A stretch of DNA of 64,000 nt from Heterocephalus glaber. Its lineage: Eukaryota > Chordata > Mammalia > Rodentia > Bathyergidae. The stretch spans positions 45,676,905 through 45,740,904 of the forward strand of contig NW_004624732.1 of NCBI RefSeq assembly GCF_000247695.1, in the 5' to 3' direction. Shown here in pieces: positions 11,946-23,105 of the stretch. A program made the position numbers and the translations under genes. The notes beneath the pieces are model-generated. The model ran no database searches, was not told the DNA's origin, and saw nothing but the letters and a program-made list of their open reading frames with translations. Numbering within the stretch: position 1 is the first letter of the stretch; every line of letters starts with the position of its first letter.

Positions 11946-12344
11946 TTTGCTGGATGGCACGTTCTGATTTTACGCACTCATCTCATGTTTCCTGAAGATG
12001 TTAGTGTTCCCTACAACTCTATAGTATACCTTATTATGCAAACAAACCTTGTGAATAAATAACATTACTGGCTATGAGCTTTGGATTAAGTCTAGATCAT
12101 AAAGATAATTTTACTACCAATCAACTTTTATTTTTTAAATTACACTCATCAATGGCTTTTGATAATAAAATGTGCTGTGTGTAACCCTAGAACAATGTGT
12201 AGAAAGGGAGGATAGGGGATCTTCTTGCTGTGTTCATTACTTAAAACCTTGAAAGAAATCGTAAGGTTTCAACAATTCCCAAGTGAATCCTATACATTGA
12301 GTATTTTCATAATATAAGGAAATTCATTACATAAGATCAAACGT

Positions 12345-12413
12345 GGGTGGGGCTAGAGATTTAGCTCAGTAGCACTGCTGTGTTCAAGCCCTGGTACTTG
12401 AGCAAAAAAAAAA
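12345..12413 (+). mobile_element. ID-type SINE, internally shortened
   Basis: 'ggggctagagatttagctca' (A box of the tRNA-like unit), then a shortened middle, then 'ttcaagccctggtact' (B box) and an A10 tail. A near repeat of gtgggtgg/gtgggtag lies on each side. Confidence 0.85.
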
Positions 12414-12734
12414 GTGGGTAGAGTCCTGACTGTAAAACACACCAGTATCAATCTGAGGCACATATTATTAATATATCTATCTTACTTAATGATATGATTA
12501 TAATTTAAATAATCTTATTACAAATAGTGTAATCTAAGTATAAAAATCTTAGCGAATTTTATTAAATAACCAAAATTTTATAACTTTATGATCTACCAAT
12601 AACCTGGTGCAAAAATTCTGCCCCACTGGTGTGTGTCTCACCACTGGCTCAGTGTTTCTTCTGAATACTTGTCTTGTTTCATCTGGTTTCATAAAATTTG
12701 ATGTAAGCCAACCTTGAGAGACCTAATTTTTTCT

Positions 12735-12885
12735 TTGACTAGCTGTGCATCTTTAATTGAGTTATTTAACATCTTTGGTACTCCATTCCTACTTATATAA
12801 AATGAGTATGTGTATAGCTCCTACTCCTGTTCTTATGAGAAGTGAGAGTTTTTTGTATGTAAAGCACTTAGTAGAGTATCTACAA
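12735..12885 (+). mobile_element. MIR SINE
   Basis: Sense MIR core: 'gactagctgtgcatctttaa', 'gagttatttaacatctttgg', 'ataaaatgagtatgtgtata', and 'gtatgtaaagcacttagtag'. Confidence 0.7.
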
Positions 12886-13573
12886 TATTTTAGGTTTTAA
12901 AATTGCAATTAATCAAGGTCTTTGCCCACAAACTTCTATCTCCTGAAGTCAATGATAAAAGATATAGTTATGTTACATAGAGATGTTCTTTCTGTATTAT
13001 TTCAAAGAAATATTTTGAAAGGACTCATAGGCCTTTAAAATTTTAAATTTCCTAGCAAATATATCAAAAAGAACAAACTTACAAGGATATATGGCAGAAT
13101 ATGAACAACCTATATCTACAACATTTTAATATTATTGGAATCTTGAAATTACACACACATATAAACAAAATTTGTAGTAAGTTATCATCCTTGGGAAACA
13201 ACATGAAGACCTTCTTCCATAAAACTACTCAAGAGTAGAAAGTCTTTTCCTATTATTTCAAAGGTTACTAGGTAGACATTTTTAATTTTCCCATTCAACA
13301 TAGGAATTCCCTTGAAATACATTCTCACTAATGCATTAGTGAGGTTAATATGCTGTAATTTATAAATATGCAATATATAGATTTGGGGAGGGGATTTCTA
13401 GGTTACTTTTGTTTTATTTTCTCACTTTAAAAAATTACACTACTGCAAGATCTAACATGCGGTTCAAGGAGAAATGGAGCCTGTCTCCATAACTCTACTG
13501 TGAGTTCTGACATAGTGTAAGTTTGCCTGCTTTAGAAACAAAACTCAGCATTACTTCTTTCTACTTGTTTTCT

Positions 13574-13920
13574 TTACTGTCTCTGTGTACAGATTGGAAT
13601 AAATAAAGTCGTTCCCACAGTGCATTGGAGAGCTCTTTCTTGGTAGTGCAGCTGTACTTTGCCACTTAAGAAAGCATTTCTCTTTTTATTGGTGTCTCCA
13701 GTGCTCATTATTTTACCTTTATCTGCATTCTCTTGTATTTCATCTATGTCTTTGATCAGGCTGTACTTTGACCTATCTTTACTTGAAAAGTTTTTATTCA
13801 TAGACTTTTCCCACTTTTCACAAACTTTTTCAACGTCAGTTATTTTTCCAAAGGGTCAGCAGCTACGGAATTCAGCATGCTAACTTCAAATAGTGACCTC
13901 TTTAAATAAACATTGATAAG
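13574..13920 (-). pseudogene. Possible broken gene fragment of unknown family
   Basis: On the minus strand a protein-like reading frame starts near 13920 (LINVYLKRSLFEVSMLNS...), runs to ...ADPLEK and hits TAA at the A-run 13847-13843. The next frame then continues smoothly as ITDVEKVCEKWEKSMNK, SLIKDIDEIQENADKGK and so on, to a TAA at about 13574. One lost A in that homopolymer would explain the break. The polar, Lys/Glu/Asp-rich, helix-friendly composition differs from the low-complexity chance frames elsewhere in the window. I do not recognise the protein. There is no poly-A tail or clear target duplication, so it could be a decayed processed pseudogene, a dead exon (GTAAAG follows ...AGACA at the downstream end) or coincidence. 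Confidence 0.35.
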
Positions 13921-15558
13921 AGTTGTTCAAAGGAGATTGTATGGTGTAAATAAAATGGGCTTAGTCAACCTGTGAAGAAATGGAGTTTATCTTTCTTTTC
14001 CTTTTCTTCTATCAAAACATGTCTATCCTGTATTCATCTTCCCCAGGGCTCTGCTTTTGTTTCCTGACACCAGAGCTTAAACACTGTATTAATATTTGTC
14101 TTCATGATTTTCATTCTCTCTCACATTACTAAACATTTCACTTACCATATTTTAAAAAACTGAAATATATTTTAGATATAATTTAACACTTTGAAATTTA
14201 TATAAATATTACAACTGATGATCTCTCATGGTTTGTCAGTAATCGTTCTTCCTTAGCTATAAATAAGATAATGCAATGAATGGCTTCTTAGAAGCAATGA
14301 AGTAAAAGATAAAGAATTACCAGAAAGCAGGAGACATCAATCTGTGGGAATCAATCCCTGCTAGTTAAGTTTCAGGTACAGTAACTCCTAGTGGGAGTGT
14401 TGATTTTCACCTAGGAATGACATCCTTACTTTTTCCAAACTCAACTAATGTGGGTAGTTGCTGACTCCAGCTATGAACCAATTGGTCCTAAATCCAAAGT
14501 GGCATCAGCATCTCAAACTTCAGCTGACCCAAGCAGTTTGAACTGCAAGGATAGAAAGACAATCATTCCACAAGACACAATCTTCCTGTTATTCAGGAGG
14601 ATTCTAAAATGGTTTAAAGAATGTAAATAATGAAGAGTGGTATAAAACATGCTCCTGGGGAACTCTCTCTGCCCAGTTCAGCAGAAGTTAAGTAGGTTTG
14701 TAAAACCTATTAAGTGAACAGCTATGGAGAAATTAACTCTTATTTATAGCTTTATTTACTGCTTTCTTATGACTATTCATGGAATTTTTCTTCAAAAAGT
14801 AGAACTGTGACATTCTGTCAATGTGAAAGGGGTAAAATGAAAAGAGTATTAAGCATGTAGTACTTTCAGTTTCCTGCTATTAAACAAGTTAATTTGTGTT
14901 GCCTGTATCTTCTACCCCTTTTTTAGTTATTGATTTGTGATTCAGAAATCTAGAAGGTTTTTTTATCATTTGAGCAAAGTCACACTGCTGTGTCTTCTGT
15001 CTGACCCAGGCTTGCCTAGCCTCTTATCCCTAGAATACTTCTTGGGCTCAAGGGACTATGTGCTTGCAGTGGAAACAATTTGCCACTAGAGCGTGATATT
15101 GCAAATTAGCAACAGAGCAGGAGCTTGCTTCTCTTCTACTGAATTCTACAGCTGGAAGCCAGAAATGTTGCGTTTTTCTCAAGCTTTAACTGCATATTGT
15201 CATTAATATATCTTACTTTATTAAAGTTTAATAATTTCAGACCATTAATAAACATTAGGAAATTAGTACACAGTTTGAATTGTGGACAATTGTCCTAAAT
15301 TACGCTCAAGACACAAATTGAGTGTTACTTTCTAGGTAATCACAAAATATAGATGAATGTTACAGATGAGGCAAAAACTTTCTGAATTTTTAAATGATTT
15401 CCAGGTAATTCTAATGAGTTTGATCCATGAACCATATTTGAGTATAATTAGCTTTAATCATCTTTATGGTTCATCTAAACCTTTAAGAGCAAATATTTTC
15501 TAACTAGTTGAATTAAAAAAAAAATCTTGTCATGTGCTCTCGTTTTGTTCTGATGCAG
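13921..15558. other. AT-rich non-coding stretch, nothing recognised
   Basis: No gene, RNA or repeat could be supported in about 1.6 kb. Confidence 0.5.
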
Positions 15559-15722
15559 TGTACTAAGAACCTCTCCGATGAGTCAGAAACACTCCAGTAG
15601 ATTTGATGATCTTTCACTAAATTCTGAAAATCAAGTGCAGCCTATTGTGCACACTTTATTGTCAGATAAAGACTCTTCACTCTGTGAACACAATCTTAGG
15701 GCATTCGTGCCAACAAATGGAT
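15559..15722 (+). other. Exon-like open stretch with splice-type borders
   Basis: A pyrimidine-rich lead (tgctctcgttttgttctgatgcag) ends in CAG at 15556-15558. A frame then stays open for 54 codons (VLRTSPMSQKHSS..., later NSENQVQPIVHTLLSDKD, ending ...FVPTNG), and a GTGAGA donor-like site begins at 15723. The composition is polar and balanced. The protein is not recognised. With no neighbouring exons visible, chance or a dead exon is more likely than a live gene. Confidence 0.2.
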
Positions 15723-15819
15723 GTGAGAATAATATTCTAAACCAACCTTTTATTTTTCTCTTCCTGTATCTTTCTTGAAAGCTATACTCTAGAAGCAAAA
15801 TATCAAGTCATTTCTTTCT

Positions 15820-15902
15820 CTTTTTTTCTCGGTACCAGTGACCAAACTCAGGCCCTTATGCTTGCAAGACAGGCATGGTGCCACTGAGGTAAATTCCTGG
15901 CC
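15820..15902 (-). mobile_element. ID SINE with 10-bp target duplication
   Basis: T-run (tail) then 'ggtaccagtgaccaaactca' and 'cttgcaagacaggcatggtg', ending 'gaggtaaattcctgg', which is the complement of an ID unit. A perfect direct repeat, caagtcattt, lies at 15804-15813 and 15903-15912. Confidence 0.9.
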
Positions 15903-15975
15903 CAAGTCATTTTTGAATGTTTTTCTGTTTACAATTCTTGGAAGGAACTATTTTACATAAATGTCATAGGTTTTT

Positions 15976-16011
15976 CTACACTTGATCTTAGCCAAAAGGC
16001 TGAGAAGTGCT
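15976..16011 (-). pseudogene. 3'-truncated U2 snRNA retro-pseudogene
   Basis: The minus strand reads as nucleotides 1-36 of U2 snRNA with three differences near the 5' end, including the conserved 'gccttttggctaagatcaag' stretch. The U2-like sequence stops after position 36, is followed by five A and one C, and the unit is flanked by an 8-bp direct repeat (tgtcatag at 15962-15969 and 16011-16018). 3'-truncated snRNA pseudogenes with direct repeats are a known class made by LINE-1 machinery. It lacks the rest of U2 and cannot be functional. Confidence 0.92.
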
Positions 16012-16018
16012 GTCATAG

Positions 16019-16900
16019 TATTTTCTATATATGCAGTTTAAGTATTAGGTGGTTTGGACAACATTTTAAGGAATGCTTGTCTGATCCACATTATTTTTTA
16101 ACAGAAACTAAGTCTAAGAAAACTTGAACCATTTTCTTTTTATTTTGCCTCAGCATCACCCAATATTTTTCACGGTAGTCATGATTCACATTTTTTTCAT
16201 CAGATATATCAGCTGTTCAATGGTGTCTGACATCTAACAATGTCTAGCACCAATAGGATAAATGAAATTATATATAAAATAAATAATTTGTTCATGTTGT
16301 CTCTGTGTTCTGCTGCTTTCAACTACACATTTGATTTAATCTCAGCCCAGCACAGCCTTCATAAGCATAGTCTGTCATCTTCAGATTACATTTATTTGGT
16401 GATACAGAAAACCTAAATTAGTGACTGTGAACAAGAAAATCCAGGTAAAACTAACCAGGAATTGATTTAAAAATGGACATTGATACTGATTTCTCTTGCC
16501 TTCAATTACAACTTATGAAACTATTCCCAGAGATTTCAAATTTAACAGAAAAGGTCCTATCCAATCATCAGTCAATATCATGACTTAGAAACAGAACTCT
16601 TTATTTAAACTAAAGCAATTTAGATATATTTATAGAAATTGTAGTCTAGATATTATATACATAATTGTGCAGAAAAATTTAAATATTCAGTGTCACTCTA
16701 TGAGGTATAATAATTCATTTAATATATTTATAATAGAGTATTTTCACTTTAATACATTAGTAATTTTACAATAGTAATTATTATTTCCTAAATAAACTAA
16801 GACCTTTGACATATTTATAATTGTTCTCAAAATAGATTCCTCTATATCTTGTTCACATTCAGTCTCTGCTTCATGTGGAAAGCTGTCGTAGTCCTTCGGT
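16019..16900. other. Very AT-rich non-coding stretch, nothing recognised
   Basis: Low-complexity AT-rich DNA, densest around 16600-16800. No gene or repeat supported. Confidence 0.5.
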
Positions 16901-16976
16901 TTTTTTTTTTTTTTTTCAGACTGTGGATCAAACCCAGGGCCTTGGGCATGCTAACCAAAGGCTCTAGAACTCAGAT
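16901..16976 (-). mobile_element. ID SINE
   Basis: A T16 run (tail) followed by 'actgtggatcaaacccaggg' and 'ccttgggcatgctaaccaaa', the complement of the B-box half of an ID. The 5' part is degenerate. Confidence 0.8.
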
Positions 16977-17057
16977 ACTGTACATGCCAAGTTTCTTCTA
17001 TGCTAAGCGAAGCAAAAAGTTAGACAAATACATATATGATACTGATTGCCTACCCAG

Positions 17058-17314
17058 CTGCTATGGTTTAAATAAATGTGTTTTTTCCCCTCTGAAACTC
17101 ACGATAGAACTTGACTGCCACTGTTGCAGTGCCGGGAGGAGGGGCCTCTAAGGAGTGATAGCGTAGTGAAGACTGGATTGGTTATCCCCACAAGGGCTTA
17201 TTACAAAATGCGGCTGTTCACCCAGTTGTGTCTCTCCCCACAAACCTACTTTTCTGTCCTTCCAAAGCATAATTTGAAACAAGCGAGATCGTCACCATCG
17301 TGTTCCATTCTTTT
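17058..17314 (+). mobile_element. MaLR (MST/MLT-type) LTR, left part
   Basis: 'tgctatggtttaaataaatg', 'cttgactgccactgttgcag', then 'gtgccgggaggaggggcctc' and 'gtgatagcgtagtg' follow the start of an MST-like LTR. The LTR is interrupted by a B1-ID dimer at 17315. Confidence 0.65.
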
Positions 17315-17544
17315 CTTGTGTGGGGGGGAATTGAGGATTGAACCCAGGGCTTTTACACTGAAATAACTCCCAGCTTCTCTTTTTTGTCGTTTTAAAAAAT
17401 CTCTTTAGTTTTATCTTTTATTTTTATTTTGAGTCAGCATCTTGTTGAGTAACTAAGTTGCCTAGGCTGGGCTCAAACTTGTGACCCTCCTGTCTCCGAC
17501 CCCCAGAGTACTGAGAACAGGGGTATGCACCACCACGCCCAGAA
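17315..17544 (-). mobile_element. B1-ID composite SINE
   Basis: Reading the complement, a B1 half (17425-17544: 'ctaggctgggctcaaacttg', 'gggtatgcaccaccacgccc') is followed by an ID half (about 17321-17378: 'ggattgaacccagggctttt'). Same architecture as 4232-4432 and 40230-40443. Confidence 0.85.
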
Positions 17545-17605
17545 AAATATTCTATTCTTCGCACCAGAAAACAGGATGACACAAGATTCTTGGTCTGCTC
17601 AAACT
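17545..17605 (+). mobile_element. MaLR LTR, right part
   Basis: 'cgcaccagaaaacaggatga' and 'ttcttggtctgctcaaac' resemble the caccagacacc...gccttgatcttggac region of MST/MLT LTRs, collinear with 17058-17314 across the SINE insertion. Confidence 0.45.
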
Positions 17606-18459
17606 TCCTTAAAAGAAGCTAAGATTTTTTTTAGGTATCTGACCCTACTCCATGCTCCTGTGAGATTCAGAGAAAGCGGAATCCATTTTTAGTCCAGGTG
17701 TCTATCCTCATCAGGCCACCTTAACAATCACAACTTCACATCCAAGCTTCGGATTATTTCAGGAAATGCAGCTAAACGCTATTAGTTTGCAGCATTCCAG
17801 CTTTTGGTTATTTTCACTTCATTATTTAATGAAAAGCTCTTGGGTCATTTCCCTTTGAAATTTTTCTCTGGGACCCTGTCCTTGAATTGCCCTCCACTGC
17901 ACTTTAACCATCCTGACCTCTGAGCATGCCCTTTTGGATTCAGCTCCTTCTTTGCTATGGTAATAAAATTCTGGAGTGATCTTGGGACGCACTGTGTATA
18001 TCTCTAGTCTTCAGAATCACATTATGCCTATTTTAGGGTATTTAGAATCAGGTGCCTCATGATTGGATGGAAACTCTGATACTAATACAATGACCAGAAG
18101 TGGAAGGAGATCTGACTGAGATTTGCATGGTGAATAACAGTTTGAAAAGATAACAATGCCAGGAACAAGAGATAATCAGTATGTAGGTAGGGAAGAAATA
18201 AATATATTTCTCATGCAATATAGCAGCTGATTGTGTTTAAGAAATAGTGGACTAAGTCAATGAAGCACGAGGGGGCACAGATGTAGCTAAGAAAATTTCA
18301 AGAGCTACACCATGAAACAATTTGTAACTGAATAATGCCATAATGTAGGTGAATAAATATATTGCCATGTATCCTGCTTTGCAAGGTTTCCTTATTAGTT
18401 TTCCATTGCATTAGTAATTTTTTTCATACCTAGCTTTCCCAAAATATAAAGCAAATAAA
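17606..18459. other. Non-coding stretch, nothing recognised
   Basis: No gene or repeat supported. The first part (to about 17980) is slightly richer in GC than the flanks and could be more old LTR-type sequence. Confidence 0.45.
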
Positions 18460-18569
18460 GGGCCGGGGATTTAGCTCAGTGGTTTCAACGCCTGCTCCGC
18501 AAGCACAAGGACTGAAGTTCAATCTCTGATACCAAAAAAATAAATAGATAAAAATAAATAAAATAAAGC
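18460..18569 (+). mobile_element. ID SINE with long A-rich tail
   Basis: 'gggccggggatttagctcag', 'cgcctgctccgcaagcacaa' and 'gttcaatctctgatacc' form a complete tRNA-like unit, followed by an A-rich tail with aaataaataaaa units. Near-direct repeats ataaagcaaataaag and ataaagctaataagg flank it. Confidence 0.92.
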
Positions 18570-18597
18570 TAATAAGGCTGAAATGTTCATTGCTACA

Positions 18598-18686
18598 TTT
18601 TTTTTTTTTTGGTACTGGGGATCGAACTCGGGACCCTGTGCTTTTGAGGCTGGTGGTGGCACCACTGAGCTAAATCCCCAACCCCT
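18598..18686 (-). mobile_element. ID SINE with target duplication
   Basis: T-run, then 'ggtactggggatcgaactcg' and 'ccactgagctaaatccccaa', the complement of a full ID. Direct repeat ttgctaca at 18590-18597 and 18687-18694. Confidence 0.93.
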
Positions 18687-19499
18687 TTGCTACAATTTTA
18701 ATTCCTGTTTCATCATAATCAGTTTAAAATATTTGTTGAATTTGTTATGGGTTGAATGTGGTTATGTATGTGTATATGTGTGTGTACTTGTTTTATGCTT
18801 TAAACTATTTAAAAATGTTAATAATCACCCTTAAGCAAAAATTAACCTGATTAAGTGGGTTGTTTTGAGGAGCATATTTATTCTTACAGGAAAATAATGT
18901 ATTACAAAAAATTTATTTCATTTAAAGTTTCAAATTTTTGTCTTACCATTAAAACTACCTCTGGGCAAAAGTTCAGAAACATTGTAATTAAGTCAAATAA
19001 GTAGAAGCATACAGTTACTGCAGAACATGTTGAATCGGTGAAATATTCATTTTAAAACATAGCTAGTAAAACTTTCTTGGTAGGTCAAAAGCCTGGAGAG
19101 TGCTACAAATAATTTAATGATTGTCCAGTTTGTGAACACTAAAGGCTAACATATTCTGAGCGAGTGGCTTCATTGAAAAGTAATCTTGATATTATCTGCT
19201 TTTAAAAAAGATACCCAAAGATTTGATGTTGCTATGTGTTTTCTTATATAATATAAATGATTGAGGGATGTTTTTAATAGGCTGTCTGAAAAAATAAAAG
19301 CATATTAAATAGCCAATCTAGAAACTAAAAGACTTTAGTGTGAAAAATGGCACACATTTAAGGTTTCCCCCAGTGTGCATTTAGAATTCAACCCTTAACA
19401 GTGTCATGTTTATGTAAATGTTTAAATTTCAACATTTAAATTTGGAGGCAGACAAATTCAATCAAAATTCAAGACAGGGATGACAAACAGGCATTGAAG
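18687..19499. other. AT-rich non-coding stretch, nothing recognised
   Basis: No gene or repeat supported. Confidence 0.5.
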
Positions 19500-19755
19500 A
19501 GGAGAAACAACATGGCATGCACAAGGTAGCAAAAGCAGCAGGGGATCTTAACATCATCTTTCTGCACCTTTTATTCCATCCAGTCTATCGGGATTAGGGC
19601 AGTGCCAAACCAATTACTCACGTATAGTGATTTAGCAATCACACTCCTTTAATCTCAGCATCACACATTCCAGATTCAGCTACCTCTGAAAAAGCCCCAC
19701 CTCATCTGCATGAGGCTTTGGGAGAACATCTAAACACAAGCCACAACACCCACCT
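19500..19755 (-). mobile_element. MaLR-like LTR fragment
   Basis: Read on the minus strand it starts 'ggtgttgtggcttgtgttta', then 'ttctcccaaagcctcatgca' and 'ggtggggctttttcagaggt', later 'ttggcactgccctaatccc'. This is the layout of the 5' half of a MaLR-type LTR. Edges uncertain. Confidence 0.5.
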
Positions 19756-20782
19756 TAATTGAAACTGGAATATCTCAGTCTGAATTTGTATGTTCTGCCA
19801 AAAGAAAAACTGCCTTAGTTTGAGGACGTTTTCCATCTATGTTTTATTTTCTAATACAAATAAAATTTTTGAATCACTATACTGTATTTATTCATTTTCC
19901 TTTTATGCACTGATTGTATAGAACAGTTATAAATATCCTTTTCATTTGTCATCATCATGTGGTTTAGTACATGATTTGTGTCATCTGCAAAATCACACAA
20001 GAAAGTCCCTATACACAAGGACAAACTAAGGTCTTTGAGAAACTTATAGTAAGTTTATATACACAGATTAATTAAAACATAGGCCTTTGAAGAAGAAAGG
20101 TATGAATCATTATATCAAGCTTAAAATTTACAACTAATGTAAGATGAGAACAAAGGTACATTAAATTGGTAAGTGGAAGGAAAAAGTTATAAATATCAAT
20201 TCTAGTGTACTGGCGAAAGCAACCATACATATTTTCTTCTTTAGTCTTCCATTAGATTTTATCTATTGTTTTTGTTAGAGAATGTTAAAACTTAGTTTTT
20301 AGAACATATAACCAAGTAGGATTGTGATGGACTCAAAGAAAAATCAATGGCAAACAATACAGAATATCATAAAAAAGAGACATTTTATTCATTTTTGGAA
20401 AAGATTTGAATGTTTTCATTTAGACAAAATATAGTTGTAGCGTATCAAGCAAACAACACTCTGTTGCAGTTTTATGTTATCTGTTTATGCATAAAAGTGT
20501 GACATAAACACTTAGAAGCAAGGGCATTGTTGTAATGAATGTATTTCTTGCAAAATGAAGGAATAAAAATCTCTTTCCATACATTTAATCTCATTTAATG
20601 TGGCAGACACTATTATTTTGCCCACATAACTGTCAGTTCACCTTCTCCTTCACTAACAAACTGTGGAGTCTCTGGGCATCACCTGAACAGCATAAAACAA
20701 ATCTGAGGCAAAAGGAATATGCGGAGAATGGTTGCAGAAAAGAACTGAAAACATACCCTCTCTCCATCCATCTCTTTCTCTC
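19756..20782. other. AT-rich non-coding stretch, nothing recognised
   Basis: No gene or repeat supported. Confidence 0.5.
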
Positions 20783-20880
20783 TTTTGTCATTATGTATTC
20801 AGGCTGGCATCAAATTTGTGATAGTCTTGACTGCCTCCAGAGTGGCTGGAATTATAGGAATTCATCACCACATACAGCTA
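20783..20880 (-). mobile_element. B1 SINE fragment
   Basis: Complement of B1: 'tcaggctggcatcaaatttg', 'ctccagagtggctggaatta', 'ttcatcaccacatacagct'. The overlapping 108-codon frame at 20598-20924 reads through this SINE and is not a gene. Confidence 0.8.
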
Positions 20881-21984
20881 AGACCTTGTTCTTTGAGCAA
20901 AGCAAAGCAAAGCTGAATCACTAGACCAACCCTAGGGCGGCTTACTTCTGGACCTCTTATAGGAGATAACACTACAGCTCTTTTGGCCACTGTGAGTTGA
21001 GTGTTCTGAGTCTTGAAACAAAACATATTTCAAGTTCTTCAAGTATAACCTCTGACTCACACTGCTTTATAATTTAAAGACATTTATACTTCTAATTTTT
21101 ATCAACTTATCAATGACATATTCCCTGACAATTTATTATAAATAGGAACTCTTCTTTCATACTCTCAATTGAAATGTTAATTGTAACAGACAAAAAACAA
21201 TAAAAAGAACCCCACTAATTAAAAAAGTCCAAATGCTTTTAACATCCTACATAGCCCTTATCGAAATCATTAACAATTGTTATTTCCAAAGGGAAAATAG
21301 TAGCTTCATGGTATAGAGATCTAGTCCTTTCACAATGATTGAATACTGGGAAAAGTGGACATCACATAATTCTTGGGAAGGACATATCATCATTCCAGTG
21401 CTGGGTCTACCAGAAATCATTATCAATGTGAAACATTAAGGAAACACAAATTAAATTATAAAATAACTCTCCTGTACTTCTAAAAAACATTAATGTTAAG
21501 ATAAGAAACTGAGGAAAAGAGGCTAAACACATATTACAACTAAGTACACTAAGAAGAAAACAAAAGTAGCATCTAATTAGGTCAAATGAAAATTTTCAGT
21601 GTGGATTGTGAGTTAGATAGCAAGATGGTAGGAATGTATCAGTGTTAAATTCCTTGGTTTTGATAATTACAGCATTGCTGTATACAAGCATTCAATTGTT
21701 TCGAGGAAAGAGGTACAAAGATATAAATATGAAGAGACACGTTACTCTCAAATGACTCAGTAACATCTCCAAGATAATGTCAAATGTTTCCAAACAATCT
21801 TTCTTGAAATTCTATAAAATAATAGTTAACACACACATACGTATATTCACAAACAAAACCTTAAATCAAGCACCACTTGACCAACTTTTTGATCTTACAG
21901 TATAACATAGAGCCTGTGCCTCCCACTATATGTTGTACATGATAGATCTTAGCATTTTTGTGATAGTAATTTTTATTTTTCCCT
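20881..21984. other. AT-rich non-coding stretch, nothing recognised
   Basis: No gene or repeat supported. Confidence 0.5.
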
Positions 21985-22100
21985 ACAATTATTAAATTTA
22001 TTGGAAGCCAGGAACTATGTCATATTTGATTTTGAATCTTACATTACAGCACAGAGCTTCTTTCAACTAGGAACCTAGTAAATGCTTTTTGAGGAAGTAT
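21985..22100 (+). mobile_element. Possible L2-type LINE 3' end
   Basis: 'ggaagccaggaactatgtca', 'tcttacattacagcacag' and 'acctagtaaatgctttttga' follow the order of an L2 3' terminus (gcagggac...cagcac...tagtaggtgctcaataaa). Weak match. Confidence 0.4.
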
Positions 22101-22569
22101 ATTTAGATGTTTACGTTTAGAAAAATATACATTATATATACAGAAGAGAAATTGGTAACAATTAGTGAAACAATTTGTACATCTTCAGTTTATGTACTTT
22201 AAAAGTATCTGACTATAATTTATGGTGATTCTTTGATTAATTTAAAAAGTACCAAGAGTCTGAAGCATTATAATATTCAGATGTTTATAACCTCTGATTT
22301 GCACAGAAGGAATCTTACTTGCAATATTTGAAAACTGAGTAAATGTGATTAAAACAAAACTGAACTAAAGAATTTTGTAGTCATCCTTTGAAAGCATAAC
22401 ATTGCTTCAACATCAGCGCATTACTTAGTGGGAAGCAAGAATAATCTATTTACATTTTTAACTCTGAAAGTTATTATCTCATCCCATTTTTGCCTATTTT
22501 CTTTTTTCAGCTTTAGATATATTTACATAATTTACTTATCCATTTGACTAACTTCTCCTAGCTCTTTCT

Positions 22570-23090
22570 TATGAGAGAAATGTACTAAGCTCCAGCCTTA
22601 CTAGAGAATGTCTCCTGAATGCATACTGTAAGCTTGATAGTTGAGGCAGCTTAGTGCTAGAAATAGCGTGTTCTGAGGTGATTATGACTGGTGCTATCAG
22701 GTTGCACCTTGCAGGTAGAAGAAGGCTCTCTCCCCACCTCTTTAATCCCTTTACCCAGATGGAGTCACCGCACATGAGGATTGAAGTAGGTATTCTCAGC
22801 AGAACATCCCCTGCCTTTCCCTCTTGAAATCTTCCTTCCCCCCTAGAGAACTCAAAATGTTTACATCCCTGTGGCTGCCTTTTGGGCACTTTCCTGGACC
22901 TGTCTGGTACTAGATGGGTAATTTAGTCTGAATTCAGTGGCAGATCCAAATGGCTATCACTCTGAGCCTGGAGACCTCCTATGTGGTCTTCATCAGAATA
23001 AGGTGATAATTTAACTTCATCTGTAATTTCTTTGTTTTTTCATTAGTTTTCAGAATACTAATGCAGAAAGAGGGTAATATTCATCTCATT
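22570..23090. other. Unexplained GC-richer block
   Basis: A block of about 430-520 bases with clearly higher GC than its surroundings (phrases such as 'tccctgtggctgccttttgg' and 'ctttcctggacctgtctggt'). It contains a chance-looking minus-strand frame of 106 codons (22569-22889). It abuts the MaLR LTR at 23106, so an older LTR or mammalian repeat is the likeliest explanation, but I cannot name it. Confidence 0.4.
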
Positions 23091-23105
23091 CCTTCTTAGA
23101 CCCCA

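Noticed and set aside
20598..20924. 108-codon plus-strand frame
   Set aside because: Runs through an antisense B1 SINE.
22569..22889. 106-codon minus-strand frame
   Set aside because: Lies in a GC-richer block that is probably an old repeat; no protein family recognised.
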